Notes: a model not told the origin generated them from the letters alone. Shown: positions 17,056 to 25,983, counted from the stretch's first letter. The stretch: DNA of 64,000 nucleotides from DASUNQ01 sp035536455 (GCA_035536455.1 DATLOC010000053.1:124001-188000), one strand, 5' to 3'. A program made the numbers and translations.

Positions 17056-19294
17056 CGTGGTGCAGCGGATCGAACTGGTAGAAGCGGAGCCGGCGCCCGG
17101 GGTCGAAGTTGTAGGTGATGTGGACCTTCTGGACGCTCGGCTTGTAGGGATCGCGGGTGGCGGGCGGCAGCATGACCGGCGCCGCCGTGTTGATCCACCA
17201 GTAGTTGCGGCCGAAGGTGAACCAGCAGCCCGAGCCCGCGACCTTGACCGACGACTTGTACTGGTTCTCCCAGCCGCGGCCGCCGCCGAAGTCGACGTTG
17301 ATGTAGCCGCGCTGGTAGTAGTCGCCGTTGATCAGCGTCACCTTGACCTGCGTGCCGCGGGTCTGGAACGGGGGGAAGTTGATGAGGGTGCCCTGGGTGA
17401 ACTCGCCGTAGATCGTGTTGTTGACGTAGAAGAGGGTGAGGTCGGCGTCCTTGTCCAGCTCGACCCCCTTGGGGAGCTGGTTCCGCTCCTTCCAGTCCTC
17501 GAAAGCGCTCCAGCCGGCGTCGGCCTGCGCCCGCACCGTCTTCCAGTCGCCCGTGCCGGCGGCGTCGCGCGCCGCGCGAAGCGCCTTCCACATCTTCTTG
17601 GCCGGCGACAGGTCCCCGATCTGGGCGATCGCATAGCTGCGCGCCTCCTCGCTCGAGGTCGGGGCCGGGCCGAAGGTGTCGATCTCCCACTGGGCGAGCG
17701 TCTTGCCGGCCACCGGCATGGTGGCGTCGTCCATCACCTGCACGCGCGGCGGGTGCATGCGCCAGCCCCAGGTGTAGATCAGCTTGTAGTACGGGCCGGG
17801 CGCCATCTTGATCTTGAGCACCGTGCGGGTGCCCTCCTGCATCGGGAAGAAGCTCTGGTCCATGCCCATCCCCGGGCGCTTCCCCGCCGGCGGCGGCGAC
17901 GGCGGGATGCACGGCGGCGGCGGCGTGGGCGGATGCGGCGCGTCGGGGGGCACCAGGTTCCAGTACATGACGTAGGGGGAGAAGTCGTCCTCGCCGCGGG
18001 TCAGGACGTCGATCGTGTAGGTGACCGTCCAGGTGACGTCGAGGGCGTTGCCGAGGCCGCTGACGTCGAGCAGCCCGGTGTCGGACTCGAAGTGGTTGTC
18101 GTACCAGACCTGGTGGACGTCGACGTTGCCGCCCACCACCTTGCCCGTGGCGTCGTAGATCGGCAGCACCTTCTTGATCTTCTCCGGCCCGTTGTAGTGC
18201 AGCAGCGGCAGGCCGCTGTAGGCGCGGTTGCGCACCGGCCTCCCCTCCAGGATGTCGATGCCGTTCTGGATGGCCGCGCGGATCAGCTCCGACTCGACCG
18301 GGTCGCGCGGGCCGACGTCGCGCAGCCGGTCCCAGAGGGCGTCGAGGTCCTGGGTCGGCGAGATGGGGTTGATCGCGGTGACCACCGGCTCGCCGTCGTG
18401 GAGGTTGTAGAAGACGGTCGGGGTCGAGGGCAGGGTGTTCTGCACCTCGTTCCCGAGGCTGTCGAAGAGGTTGGTGTAGACGGTGGGCAGGAGGTTCGTG
18501 CCCGGCGGATCGACGAACGGGTAGCTCTGCGGGAAGTGGCTCTCGCCGGTGACGATGGTGGTGACGTTGCCTTCCGTCGTCTGGCAGGAAGGCGCCAGCG
18601 GCGGCTGCGGGTGCGGGTGCTGGGCGAAGCCGGCGGCGGCGCCGAGGCCCAGGAGGAGCCCGGCCAGGGCGGCGAGCGGCAGCGGGCCGCGCCGGCGCGG
18701 CGCGCCGGCGGCCGGCGCGCGCGGCGCGAGCCAGGCGATGCGCTCGGCGATCCACGCCGGGTCGGTCCGGGCCGGCACCGACCCCCACAGGCCCACCGCC
18801 GCGTTGCCGTAGCGCAGCAGGCCGCGCGAGCAGTCCTGGATCGGCGCGGCGGCGTGCTCGGCGTGCGCTCCGGCCGCCGCGGCGGTCCCGGCGTCGTGCA
18901 GGAAGAGCCGCGAGCGCAGCAGCTCCATCGCCGCCGGCTCGCCGGTCAGGAAGAGCCAGCCGGGGCCGGCGCCGTGCGCGGCGGCGAAGTCGCGCAGCGC
19001 CCGCGGCGTGTCGTGCTCGGGGTCGGTAGTGAGCGAGTAGAGGAAGACGTCCCGCCCCATCCGCCCGCCGACGAGCGCCTGCACCTTGGCCAGGTTGTCG
19101 GCTACCGGGTAGGCGGCCTCGCCGGCCAGCGAGAAGACGTGCAGCACGACCGTCTTGCCGCGCACCAGGTCGCTCCAGAAGCGCGCGCGGCGGCCGTCGT
19201 GGCCCTCGACCACGACGTCGGGGAAGTAGCCCGCCGGCAGCCCGCATTGCGGCTCCTCGGCCGCCAGCCCCAGCACCTGCCTGCGGTTCATCAT
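17030..19294 (-). CDS. SCO-like domain without cysteines, fused to a large unknown secreted domain
   Basis: 754 residues from ATG 19292-19294 (MMNRRQVLGLAAEE). Residues about 25-190 follow an SCO-like thioredoxin fold (KTVVLHVFSLAGEAAYPVAD, LYSLTTDPEHDTPRALRDFA, WLFLTGEPAAMELLRSRLF), but the copper CxxxC has become AGEAAYP. A membrane segment lies near 203-220 (PLAALAGLLLGLGAAAGF). The remaining ~530 residues, probably periplasmic, are aromatic-rich and unassigned (for example TNLFDSLGNEVQNTLPSTPT and LTLINGDYYQRGYINVDFGG-like segments). The ATG overlaps the multicopper oxidase stop, so the two should be made together. A partner or chaperone of that oxidase is an inference. Confidence 0.6.
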   Translation of the reverse strand: MMNRRQVLGLAAEEPQCGLPAGYFPDVVVEGHDGRRARFWSDLVRGKTVVLHVFSLAGEAAYPVADNLAKVQALVGGRMGRDVFLYSLTTDPEHDTPRALRDFAAAHGAGPGWLFLTGEPAAMELLRSRLFLHDAGTAAAAGAHAEHAAAPIQDCSRGLLRYGNAAVGLWGSVPARTDPAWIAERIAWLAPRAPAAGAPRRRGPLPLAALAGLLLGLGAAAGFAQHPHPQPPLAPSCQTTEGNVTTIVTGESHFPQSYPFVDPPGTNLLPTVYTNLFDSLGNEVQNTLPSTPTVFYNLHDGEPVVTAINPISPTQDLDALWDRLRDVGPRDPVESELIRAAIQNGIDILEGRPVRNRAYSGLPLLHYNGPEKIKKVLPIYDATGKVVGGNVDVHQVWYDNHFESDTGLLDVSGLGNALDVTWTVTYTIDVLTRGEDDFSPYVMYWNLVPPDAPHPPTPPPPCIPPSPPPAGKRPGMGMDQSFFPMQEGTRTVLKIKMAPGPYYKLIYTWGWRMHPPRVQVMDDATMPVAGKTLAQWEIDTFGPAPTSSEEARSYAIAQIGDLSPAKKMWKALRAARDAAGTGDWKTVRAQADAGWSAFEDWKERNQLPKGVELDKDADLTLFYVNNTIYGEFTQGTLINFPPFQTRGTQVKVTLINGDYYQRGYINVDFGGGRGWENQYKSSVKVAGSGCWFTFGRNYWWINTAAPVMLPPATRDPYKPSVQKVHITYNFDPGRRLRFYQFDPLHHDVAVFSVH

Positions 19295-21189
19295 GGCTCG
19301 CGCTCCTCCTCCTGGTCCTCCTGGAAGCTCGAGGCGGCGGGCCGCGACTCGAGGTGCGGCGGCGCCGCTTCCGTGCCGTAGACCGCCGAGGCCGGCCGCG
19401 AGCCGACGAAGCCCTGGCCGGGCTCGACGATGTCCCAGCGCACCATCATCGAGTGGTCCTCGTGCACCACGTTGTGGCAGTGCATGACGTACTTGCCGAG
19501 GAAGTCGGTCCAGCGCATCACCACCTTGATCTCGTCGCCGGGCAAGAGCGTCGCCACGTCGCGCCGCTTGCCGCCCATGAAGCGCTTGATCGGCTTGGGC
19601 TTGGGCCCGCCGTCGAAGTAAGGGACGTGGACCTCCTCCCCCTCGTGCCAGTCCTGCACCCAGCTGCGGTCGAAGGGCACGCCGTTGACCTCGAGGATCA
19701 GGAACTCGGTGAAGTGGCTGTGGATGGGGTGCGACCAGGAGTTGCCGCCGTTGCGGAAGATCCACACTTCCGCCGTCCCCTGCTCGATGCCGGCGTCGAT
19801 GCGGTTGGGGTCGAAGACCTTGCCGTTGACCGTCCACAGGCCGCCGTCGTAGTCGAACTCCCACACCCGCTCGCGGCGGATCTCGCCGGGCTCGATGTGC
19901 GGCCACTCGCGGAACCTGTCGGGGACGCGGCTGGGGTCGGGGCCGGTGGCGGCGACGACCCGGAACTCGATCAGCGGATCGCCGGGGTCGAGCATGCGGC
20001 CCGAAGGCCCCTTGCCGTTGGTCTGCTCGAGGCGGTTCATCACCCGCACCGTCTCCCCCACCCGGTACTGCGAGAAGTCGAGGATGATGTCCACGCGCTG
20101 GGCGACCGAGAGGAAGATGCTCTCGGCCTCGAGCGGCCGCGGCAGGATGTTGCCGTCGCCGCTGATGACGAGGAAGGGACGGCCGCTCGAGAGGAAGATC
20201 TGGTAGAAGCGCGACGGCCCGCCGTTCAAGATGCGGAAGCGGTACTTGCGCCGCTCGACCTCGAAGTAGGGCTGGATGCGGCGGTTGACGGTGTAGCGGT
20301 CGCCGAGGATGCCGTCGGTGTTGAAGGGGTTCCAGCGCACCTGGCCGGTCTCGTCGAACATCACGTCGTGGAGGATCAACGGCACGTCGTACTTGCCGCT
20401 CGGCAGGCCCCAGGCGGGCGGCGGGTCGTTCTCGTTGCCGGTGTCCCGATCGTCGAAGAGGCAGTAGAAGCCGTCGAGCCCGGCGTAGACGTTCGAGGCG
20501 GTGAAGTCCAGGCGGTGGTCGTGGTACCAGAGGGTAGTGAGCTTCTCGCGCGGGTCGAAGTTGGACGGGAAGTTGGGGTAGTGGTGGTCCCAGAACTCAC
20601 CGGTGTCGATCCAGTCCTGCGGCTGGCCGTCGCTCTCCGAGGCGGTGTGGCCGTTGTGCAGGTGGCTGGTCGTCGAGGGCAGCGCGAAGTTGACCTTGCT
20701 CACCCCGACCGGCGGCAGGTCGTTGTAGCGCCGCACCAGGATCGCCTCGCCGTAGCGCGCGTGGTAGGTGGGCCCGGGGGTCGAGCCGTTGAAGCCCCAC
20801 GACAGGCTGCCGGTCTTCCACGGCGGGCCGTCGGAGCCCCACGTCGGGCTGCCGTCGCCGTAGGGCGGGTCCGGGTGGTAGGACCAGAGGAATTCCTGCT
20901 CGCGGATCTCGTAGAACTTCTGCGGCTTGAACTCCTCGTAGCGCTGGTGCGCGCGCGGATCGGGCTGCGGGTCGAGCTTCGCGACCGGCTGCATGATCGG
21001 CGGCACGAAGAGCGGCGCGACGAAGGGCCGCGCCGGCGGGCTCGGGGTGGCGAGATCGGGCGGCTCGCCGTCGGGCGGGCAGAGGAACTTGAGCAGATCG
21101 CTCGGGTCGGCGGCCGCGGCGCGCCGGGCGAGGAGCCCGGAACCGCCGGCCACCAACCCGAGCTTGAGGACTTCCCTCCGTCGGATCAT
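19291..21189 (-). CDS. Secreted multicopper oxidase (CotA/bilirubin-oxidase-like)
   Basis: 632 residues with a Tat-type signal (RRREVLKLGLVAGGSGLLARR). All four copper motifs are present: HLHNGH near 178, WYHDHRLD near 221, HPIHSHFTEF near 488 and HCHNVVHEDHSMM near 571. The type-1 copper axial position reads Met. The domain layout resembles bacterial CotA/bilirubin oxidase and phenoxazinone synthase, which oxidise phenolics, bilirubin or Mn(II). ATG 21187-21189 was preferred to the GTG six bases upstream, because GGAGG lies 5 nt before the ATG and overlaps that GTG. It is first in a three-gene overlapping operon with the two SCO-type proteins. Confidence 0.92.
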   Translation of the reverse strand: MIRRREVLKLGLVAGGSGLLARRAAAADPSDLLKFLCPPDGEPPDLATPSPPARPFVAPLFVPPIMQPVAKLDPQPDPRAHQRYEEFKPQKFYEIREQEFLWSYHPDPPYGDGSPTWGSDGPPWKTGSLSWGFNGSTPGPTYHARYGEAILVRRYNDLPPVGVSKVNFALPSTTSHLHNGHTASESDGQPQDWIDTGEFWDHHYPNFPSNFDPREKLTTLWYHDHRLDFTASNVYAGLDGFYCLFDDRDTGNENDPPPAWGLPSGKYDVPLILHDVMFDETGQVRWNPFNTDGILGDRYTVNRRIQPYFEVERRKYRFRILNGGPSRFYQIFLSSGRPFLVISGDGNILPRPLEAESIFLSVAQRVDIILDFSQYRVGETVRVMNRLEQTNGKGPSGRMLDPGDPLIEFRVVAATGPDPSRVPDRFREWPHIEPGEIRRERVWEFDYDGGLWTVNGKVFDPNRIDAGIEQGTAEVWIFRNGGNSWSHPIHSHFTEFLILEVNGVPFDRSWVQDWHEGEEVHVPYFDGGPKPKPIKRFMGGKRRDVATLLPGDEIKVVMRWTDFLGKYVMHCHNVVHEDHSMMVRWDIVEPGQGFVGSRPASAVYGTEAAPPHLESRPAASSFQEDQEEEREP

Positions 21190-21294
21190 CGGCACCTCCG
21201 AGGAGCGGCTAGTCGACTGCTGGCTGCTGGAACGCCCAGAAAGCTAGCCGGGCTTCATCAACTTGTCAAGCACAGGATCTTCCTTGTTGACGGG

Positions 21295-22893
21295 TCATTG
21301 ACAGGCGAACGCCTCGATGTCCTGCACCGGGAGGTACGCCTTCCCCTGCGGGTTGAAGTAGCGCCGCGTGCGCCCGGTCTGGGTGTCGGTGACGATGACC
21401 AGCACCTCGACGTCGGTCAAGCCGCTGGCGAAGAACCAGTAGTGGTCGTTGACGGCGCAGCCTTCGAGCACCTTGACGACCAGCTCGGTGTTGTCCTCGT
21501 TGAAGAACCAGAAGCGGCCGGAGTCGGCGGTGTCCGCGACGGCGAAGCCGTGGCCGCCGACGCCGCCGGTCTTCCAGAGCGCCTCGACCTTGAAGCGTCC
21601 GCCCTGCAGGCAGAGGTTGGCGATGCCGGGGACGCAGGGGCCGCTCGCGGCGAGCGGCCCGAGCTGGCTGAAGAAGACCAGGTCCCCGAGCGCCCGCCCG
21701 GTCTGCAAACCGACCTGGTTGTCGTACTGCCAGTGGATGCCGCCGTAGATGCGGCTCTGCCCCGCTTCGTTGGCCGCCTGCGAGAAGCTGGTGAACGAGC
21801 GCGTGACGCCCGGCAGGCCGTCGGAGCCGTCGTCGAAGGAGAAGTTGTCGGTGCCGAAGAACTGCCCGAGGACGCGCGCGGCCGCGCCGCTGAAGGTGCT
21901 GTGCCCGGAGGTGTAGGCCGGGAAGGGTGGCGTGACGATCAGCGGCGTCCAGGCGGGGTCGGCGACGGTGTTCGGGTTGCCGTCCTTGTCGGCGTTGGGG
22001 ATGCCGGTGAAGGGCCGCCAGTGGTTGTAGGCGTACTTGTGGTCCCAGGAGACGATCGCCGCGTCGGCCTCGGCGATGCTCAGCAGCGCCAGCAGGCGCG
22101 ACTTCTCGAGCAGCGACAGCCCCTCCTCCTCGGCGATGTGCTGGGCGATCACCAGCCAGTGCCCGGGCGGAGTGGCCGTGCCCGCGCCATCGGCCCAGAA
22201 GAGGGCGATCTGGGTCTGCTCGGGGGTGCGCGTGCTGCCGGTGGCCCGGCCCAGGCGCTTCACCTCGTTGAAGGCGATCGTGTACTGGACGCTGGTGAGC
22301 GAGGGCGGCGGCCCCGCCCGGAGCTGCGAGCCGGTCTGCAGCGCCCAGGGGGTGACCAGCGGCCACTGCGGCAGCAGTCCGGCGGCGAAGGCGGGACCGG
22401 TCGGGATCCACCAGTTGGCGCCGTCGATGGTGTTGTAGGCGACGACCCGGTCGTGGCCGTCGTCGACGCGCAGGGCGAGGATCTGGTCGGCCACGTCCTG
22501 CCCCCAAGCGACGCCGATGGCCGCCGCGTTGCCGTCGGCGATGGTCGCCAGCGAGGCCGCGAGGGCGGCGTCGAAGGTCGCCTGCTGCGCCGGGAAGAGC
22601 GCCGAGAGCGCGCGGTGCGCCGCGGCGGCCGCCGCGGCCTCCGGCGAGGCGCCGGCCGGGGCGTCGTCGGTGACGTGGTACGGCGAGTAGCCGCCGAGGA
22701 TCCCGACCAGGGCGTCGAAGATCGAGACGTGGACGATCGCCATGGCGCGGCTGGCGCGCGGCGGCGGCGTCTTGTCGGTGCGGACGGCGTCGAGCAGCTC
22801 CTCGTTCCAGTCCGACACGACGTCGGCGCGGGCGGCGCCGGCGGCGCCGAGCAGCCCGGCGCACAGCATGAGGACGAACAGCTTCCGAGACAT
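21295..22893 (-). CDS. Vanadium-dependent haloperoxidase / PAP2-type secreted protein
   Basis: 532 residues with a signal peptide (MSRKLFVLMLCAGLLGAAGAARA). The vanadate pocket motifs are in order: KYAYNHWRPFTGIP near 290, FPAYTSGHSTFSGAAARVLG near 330 and SRIYGGIHWQYDN near 386. These supply the Lys/Arg, Ser-Gly-His and Arg/His groups of the PAP2/haloperoxidase site. After about residue 440 comes a separate beta-rich domain (RFKVEALWKTGG, FWFFNEDNTELVVKVLEGC, VTDTQTGRTRRYFNPQG), which I know as a recurrent C-terminal domain of secreted Acidobacteriota proteins. AAGGAGG precedes the chosen ATG. The natural substrate is unknown. Confidence 0.88.
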   Translation of the reverse strand: MSRKLFVLMLCAGLLGAAGAARADVVSDWNEELLDAVRTDKTPPPRASRAMAIVHVSIFDALVGILGGYSPYHVTDDAPAGASPEAAAAAAAHRALSALFPAQQATFDAALAASLATIADGNAAAIGVAWGQDVADQILALRVDDGHDRVVAYNTIDGANWWIPTGPAFAAGLLPQWPLVTPWALQTGSQLRAGPPPSLTSVQYTIAFNEVKRLGRATGSTRTPEQTQIALFWADGAGTATPPGHWLVIAQHIAEEEGLSLLEKSRLLALLSIAEADAAIVSWDHKYAYNHWRPFTGIPNADKDGNPNTVADPAWTPLIVTPPFPAYTSGHSTFSGAAARVLGQFFGTDNFSFDDGSDGLPGVTRSFTSFSQAANEAGQSRIYGGIHWQYDNQVGLQTGRALGDLVFFSQLGPLAASGPCVPGIANLCLQGGRFKVEALWKTGGVGGHGFAVADTADSGRFWFFNEDNTELVVKVLEGCAVNDHYWFFASGLTDVEVLVIVTDTQTGRTRRYFNPQGKAYLPVQDIEAFACQ

Positions 22894-23040
22894 GACGGCC
22901 TCCTTCAAGCCACAGTTCTGATGAGCGCCGCCCCGGGGGCGGCCGCGATACGCGTTGAGCTGGAGAAGAGCCTTACAGGATTCGCCGCGGGAGTCGAGAG
23001 CGTCGCAGGCCGTATGAGCTGCGCATAACTCCTACGGGCG

Positions 23041-24495
23041 TCAGTAGCGCGGGACCGCCGGGTCGACCCGGGTGCTCCAGGCGTCGATGCCGCCGGCGAG
23101 GTTCTTGGCGCGGTCGTAGCCCATGCTCAGGAGGAAGGCGACCGCCTGCGCCGAGCGCATGCCGTGGTGGCAGTGGGCGACGATGGTGGCTGCCGGGTCG
23201 AGCTCGCCCAGACGGTCGCGCAGCTCCTGGAGCGGGATGAGCCGCGCCCCCTCGATGCGCGCGATGTCGTGCTCCTGCGGGCTCCGCACGTCGAGCACCA
23301 CCAGGTCGCGCCCCTCGTCGCGCCAGCGCTTGAGCTCCTCGGGCTGCACGTCGAAGTCGTATCCCATCGCCCCCTCCGGCCGCGGCGCGACGCCGCAGAA
23401 CTGCTCGTAGTCGATCAGGCCGCGCTGCGTCGGGTGCTCGGAGCAAACCGGGCAGGCGGGGTCCTTGCGCAGCTTGAGCTCGCGGAACCGCATCTTGAGG
23501 GCGTCGAAGAGGACGAGGCGCCCGATCAGCGGCTCCCCCACCCCGACGACCAGCTTCACCACCTCGTTGGCCTGCAGCGCGCCGATGATCCCGGGCAGCA
23601 CGCCGAGCACCCCGCCCTCGGCGCAGGAGGGCACCAGCCCGGGCGGCGGCGGCTCCGGGAAGAGGCAGCGGTAGCAGGGCCCGCGCGCCCCCCAGAAGAT
23701 CGAGACCTGCCCCTCGAAGCGGAAGATCGAGCCGTAGACGTTGGGCTTGCCGGCCAGCACGCAGGCGTCGTTGACGAGATACCGGGTGGGGAAGTTGTCG
23801 GTGCCGTCCACGACGATGTCGTAGCCGGCGAAGAGCTCGAGGGCGTTCTGCGAGGTGAGGCGGGTCTCGTGCGGCACAAGAGTCACGTGCGGGTTGACGT
23901 CGTGCAGCCGCTCGAGCGCCGCCTGGATCTTCGGGCGGCCGACGTCCGAGCGGCCGTAGAGCACCTGGCGGTGGAGGTTCGACTCGTCGACGACGTCGAA
24001 GTCGACCAGCCCGAGCTTGCCGACGCCGGCCGCCGCGAGGTAGAGCCCCAGCGGCGACCCCAGCCCGCCGGCGCCGATGAGCAGGACGCGCGAGGCCTTG
24101 AGCTTCCGCTGCCCCGCCGTCCCCACCTCCGGCATGATGAGGTGGCGGCTGTAGTGGCGGATCTCGGAGGGCTCCAGCTCGGGAAGGTCCGCGGCTCGCG
24201 CCGGCGGCGGCTCCGCCGCCACGCCGCCGGCAATCGACGGCACGATCGAGAGCGCGTCCCCCGCCGCCACTGGCGAGCGCTCGCGCGCCGCGAGGTAGCG
24301 CACGTCCTCGTCGTTGACGAAGACGTTGACGAAGCTGCGCAGGCGCCCGTCGTCGGTGTAGAGGTGGCGCTCGAGCCCCGGGTGGCGCCGGACGAGGTCG
24401 CGCAGCGCCTCCTCGACCGTCGCCCCCTCGACCGCGATCTCCCCCTGCTCGCCGGTGAAGCGGCGGAGCGGGGTCGGGATGTGGATGGTCGGCAT
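23041..24495 (-). CDS. CysO-like sulfur carrier / MoeB-type E1 / rhodanese triple fusion
   Basis: 484 residues. Residues 1-91 match the CysO sulfur carrier (MPTIHIPTPLRRFTGEQ, SFVNVFVNDEDVRYL, SIVPSIAGG with Gly90-Gly91). Residues about 105-365 are an adenylating MoeB/ThiF domain (RHLIMPEVGTAGQRKL, LIGAGGLGSPLGLYLA, DGTDNFPTRYLVNDAC, zinc CYRC and CPVC). Residues about 385-484 are a rhodanese with the sulfur-carrying Cys near 441 in VAHCHHGMRSAQAV. In mycobacteria the E1 (MoeZ, with rhodanese) thiocarboxylates a separate CysO, which CysM and Mec then use to make cysteine. Here carrier and loader are one chain with the diglycine internal. Mec-like and CysM-like genes lie just upstream. Confidence 0.92.
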   Translation of the reverse strand: MPTIHIPTPLRRFTGEQGEIAVEGATVEEALRDLVRRHPGLERHLYTDDGRLRSFVNVFVNDEDVRYLAARERSPVAAGDALSIVPSIAGGVAAEPPPARAADLPELEPSEIRHYSRHLIMPEVGTAGQRKLKASRVLLIGAGGLGSPLGLYLAAAGVGKLGLVDFDVVDESNLHRQVLYGRSDVGRPKIQAALERLHDVNPHVTLVPHETRLTSQNALELFAGYDIVVDGTDNFPTRYLVNDACVLAGKPNVYGSIFRFEGQVSIFWGARGPCYRCLFPEPPPPGLVPSCAEGGVLGVLPGIIGALQANEVVKLVVGVGEPLIGRLVLFDALKMRFRELKLRKDPACPVCSEHPTQRGLIDYEQFCGVAPRPEGAMGYDFDVQPEELKRWRDEGRDLVVLDVRSPQEHDIARIEGARLIPLQELRDRLGELDPAATIVAHCHHGMRSAQAVAFLLSMGYDRAKNLAGGIDAWSTRVDPAVPRY

Positions 24496-24501
24496 CGGTG
24501 T

Positions 24502-24517
24502 CTCCTACTCCTACTCC
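24502..24517 (-). promoter_or_regulatory. Triplicated Shine-Dalgarno before the CysO fusion
   Basis: Read on the minus strand, GGAG occurs three times at a 6-bp period (24514-24517, 24508-24511, 24502-24505) within the 22 bp between the JAMM stop and this ATG. The nearest copy is 6 nt from the ATG. Tandem sites could raise initiation, or allow slippage-driven expression variation. Confidence 0.6.
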
Positions 24518-25000
24518 TTAGGGTGCGCTCTCGCTCCGCTCGGGCACCGGCGGACCGGCCGTGGCACTCTCCTCCGACTGGCGCTCGATCGGCTCCTCGA
24601 CGAAGGCGGAGCGGTCGTCGGCGAGGCGCCAGCTCCGCACCTCGGAGGCCTTGCCGTCGGTCACCGCCACGATCAGGTACGACACCCCCGGCCAGGCGTT
24701 CTCGCGGTCGAACTCGCTCGGCTGCGCCGGGTGGTCGGGGTGCGAGTGGTAGTAGCCGACGATCTCGAGGCCCTCCTCGCGCGCCGCGCGCTGCGCCGCG
24801 AGCACCGTCTCCGGGCCGATGACGAAGCGGTTGCCGCGGCTCTCCTCGCGCTCGTTGTCGGCCGGCACGATCCGCTGGACCAGCAGCCGCTCACCCTCGG
24901 CCTTGCCGAGGAGGATGCCGCAGCACTCCTCGGGGTAGGCCGCGGCGGCGTGCCGCTCGATGGCGGCCAGGTCGGAGGGCACGAGGACGAGGGCGGTCAT
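24518..25000 (-). CDS. JAMM/MPN+ metallopeptidase, Mec-like
   Basis: 160 residues from ATG 24998-25000. The JAMM zinc motif is intact: Glu in YPEECCGILLG (about residue 24), then GYYHSHPDHPAQPSEFD with His85, His87, Ser95 and Asp98. In Mycobacterium tuberculosis, Mec removes the newly formed cysteine from the CysO C-terminus. The same job is likely here, and it could also process the fused CysO at its internal diglycine (inference). Its ATG overlaps the cysM stop and the CysO fusion starts 22 bp after its TAA, giving a cysM-mec-cysO/E1 order. Confidence 0.9.
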   Translation of the reverse strand: MTALVLVPSDLAAIERHAAAAYPEECCGILLGKAEGERLLVQRIVPADNEREESRGNRFVIGPETVLAAQRAAREEGLEIVGYYHSHPDHPAQPSEFDRENAWPGVSYLIVAVTDGKASEVRSWRLADDRSAFVEEPIERQSEESATAGPPVPERSESAP

Positions 25001-25983
25001 GACGGGCTCGCGGGCTCCTCCCAGAAGCGCTCGGACAGGTACTTGTCGGCGCCGTCGCAGAGGACCGTGACCAGCGTAGCACCCTCGCCGGCGCCGCCAT
25101 CTCCGCCGGCGGCGAGCCGCGCCGCCAGCCGCAGCGCCGCCGCCACGTTGGCGCCCGACGAGATCCCGGCCAGCACGCCGGCCTCGCGCGCCAGGCGGCG
25201 GACCATGGCTTGCGCCTCCTCGGTCGTCACCTCCCAGGCCTCGTCGGCCAGCGCCGGGTCGTAGATCGGCGGCACGATGGCCGAGGCCATGTGCTTCATC
25301 CCCTCGAGGCCGTGAAAGGCGCTGTCGGGCTCGACCGAGATCAGCCGCACGCCGGGCGCCCGCTCGCGGAGACACCGCCCCACCCCCATGAACGTACCGC
25401 TGGTCCCCAGGCCGGCGACGAAGTGGGTGAGGCGGCCGCCGGTCTGCGCCCAGATCTCGGGGCCGGTCGAGCGGTAGTGGGCGCCCCAGTTCTCGGGGTT
25501 GGAGTACTGGTCGAGGTAGGCGTAGCGCGCGGGGTCGGCCCCGGCGAGGCGGCGGGCCTCGAGGATGGCGCCGTCGCTCCCGGTCAGCGGGTCGGTGAGG
25601 AGCAGCTCGACGCCGTAGGCGGCGAGGATGCGCTTGCGCTCCGGGCTGGCGTTGGCCGGCAGGCAGAGCGTGACGGGGATGCCGAGAGCGGCACCGATCA
25701 TGGCGTAGGCGATCCCGGTGTTGCCGGAGGTGGAATCGAGGAGCCGGCGTGGGCCGCCTGGCGCGAGGAGCCCGCGGCGGACGGCGTCCTCGATCATGGC
25801 GAGCGCCGGGCGGTCTTTGACCGAGCCGCCGGGGTTGGCCAGCTCGGCCTTGGCGTAGAGGCGGACGCGCGGGGACCCGGTCAGGTGCGAGAGGTCGAGG
25901 AGCGGGGTGCGCCCGATGAGGTCGAGCAGCCGGCGCGGCCCCGGGCCGCCGGCGGGCGAGGCTTCGTCCTCGGCCTGCGTCAT
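24997..25983 (-). CDS. cysM: PLP-dependent cysteine synthase, CysM type
   Basis: 328 residues. The PLP lysine is Lys56 in NPGGSVKDRPAL. The asparagine loop STSGNTGIAYAMIGAALG, the glycine-rich phosphate loop GLGTSGTFMGVGR and a GISSGANVAAA element are standard for fold-type II O-acetylserine/O-phosphoserine sulfhydrylases. Linkage to mec and a CysO-like carrier suggests the CysO-dependent CysM subtype using a protein thiocarboxylate rather than free sulfide. The ATG at 25983 was chosen by homology; no strong ribosome-binding site is visible. The frame extends upstream only as low-complexity Arg/Ala/Gly sequence. Confidence 0.92.
   Translation of the reverse strand: MTQAEDEASPAGGPGPRRLLDLIGRTPLLDLSHLTGSPRVRLYAKAELANPGGSVKDRPALAMIEDAVRRGLLAPGGPRRLLDSTSGNTGIAYAMIGAALGIPVTLCLPANASPERKRILAAYGVELLLTDPLTGSDGAILEARRLAGADPARYAYLDQYSNPENWGAHYRSTGPEIWAQTGGRLTHFVAGLGTSGTFMGVGRCLRERAPGVRLISVEPDSAFHGLEGMKHMASAIVPPIYDPALADEAWEVTTEEAQAMVRRLAREAGVLAGISSGANVAAALRLAARLAAGGDGGAGEGATLVTVLCDGADKYLSERFWEEPASPS

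Noticed and set aside
19354..23028. A 1224-residue plus-strand open frame across the oxidase genes
   Set aside because: It is the antisense shadow of the multicopper oxidase and haloperoxidase genes, both of which carry complete catalytic motifs on the minus strand.
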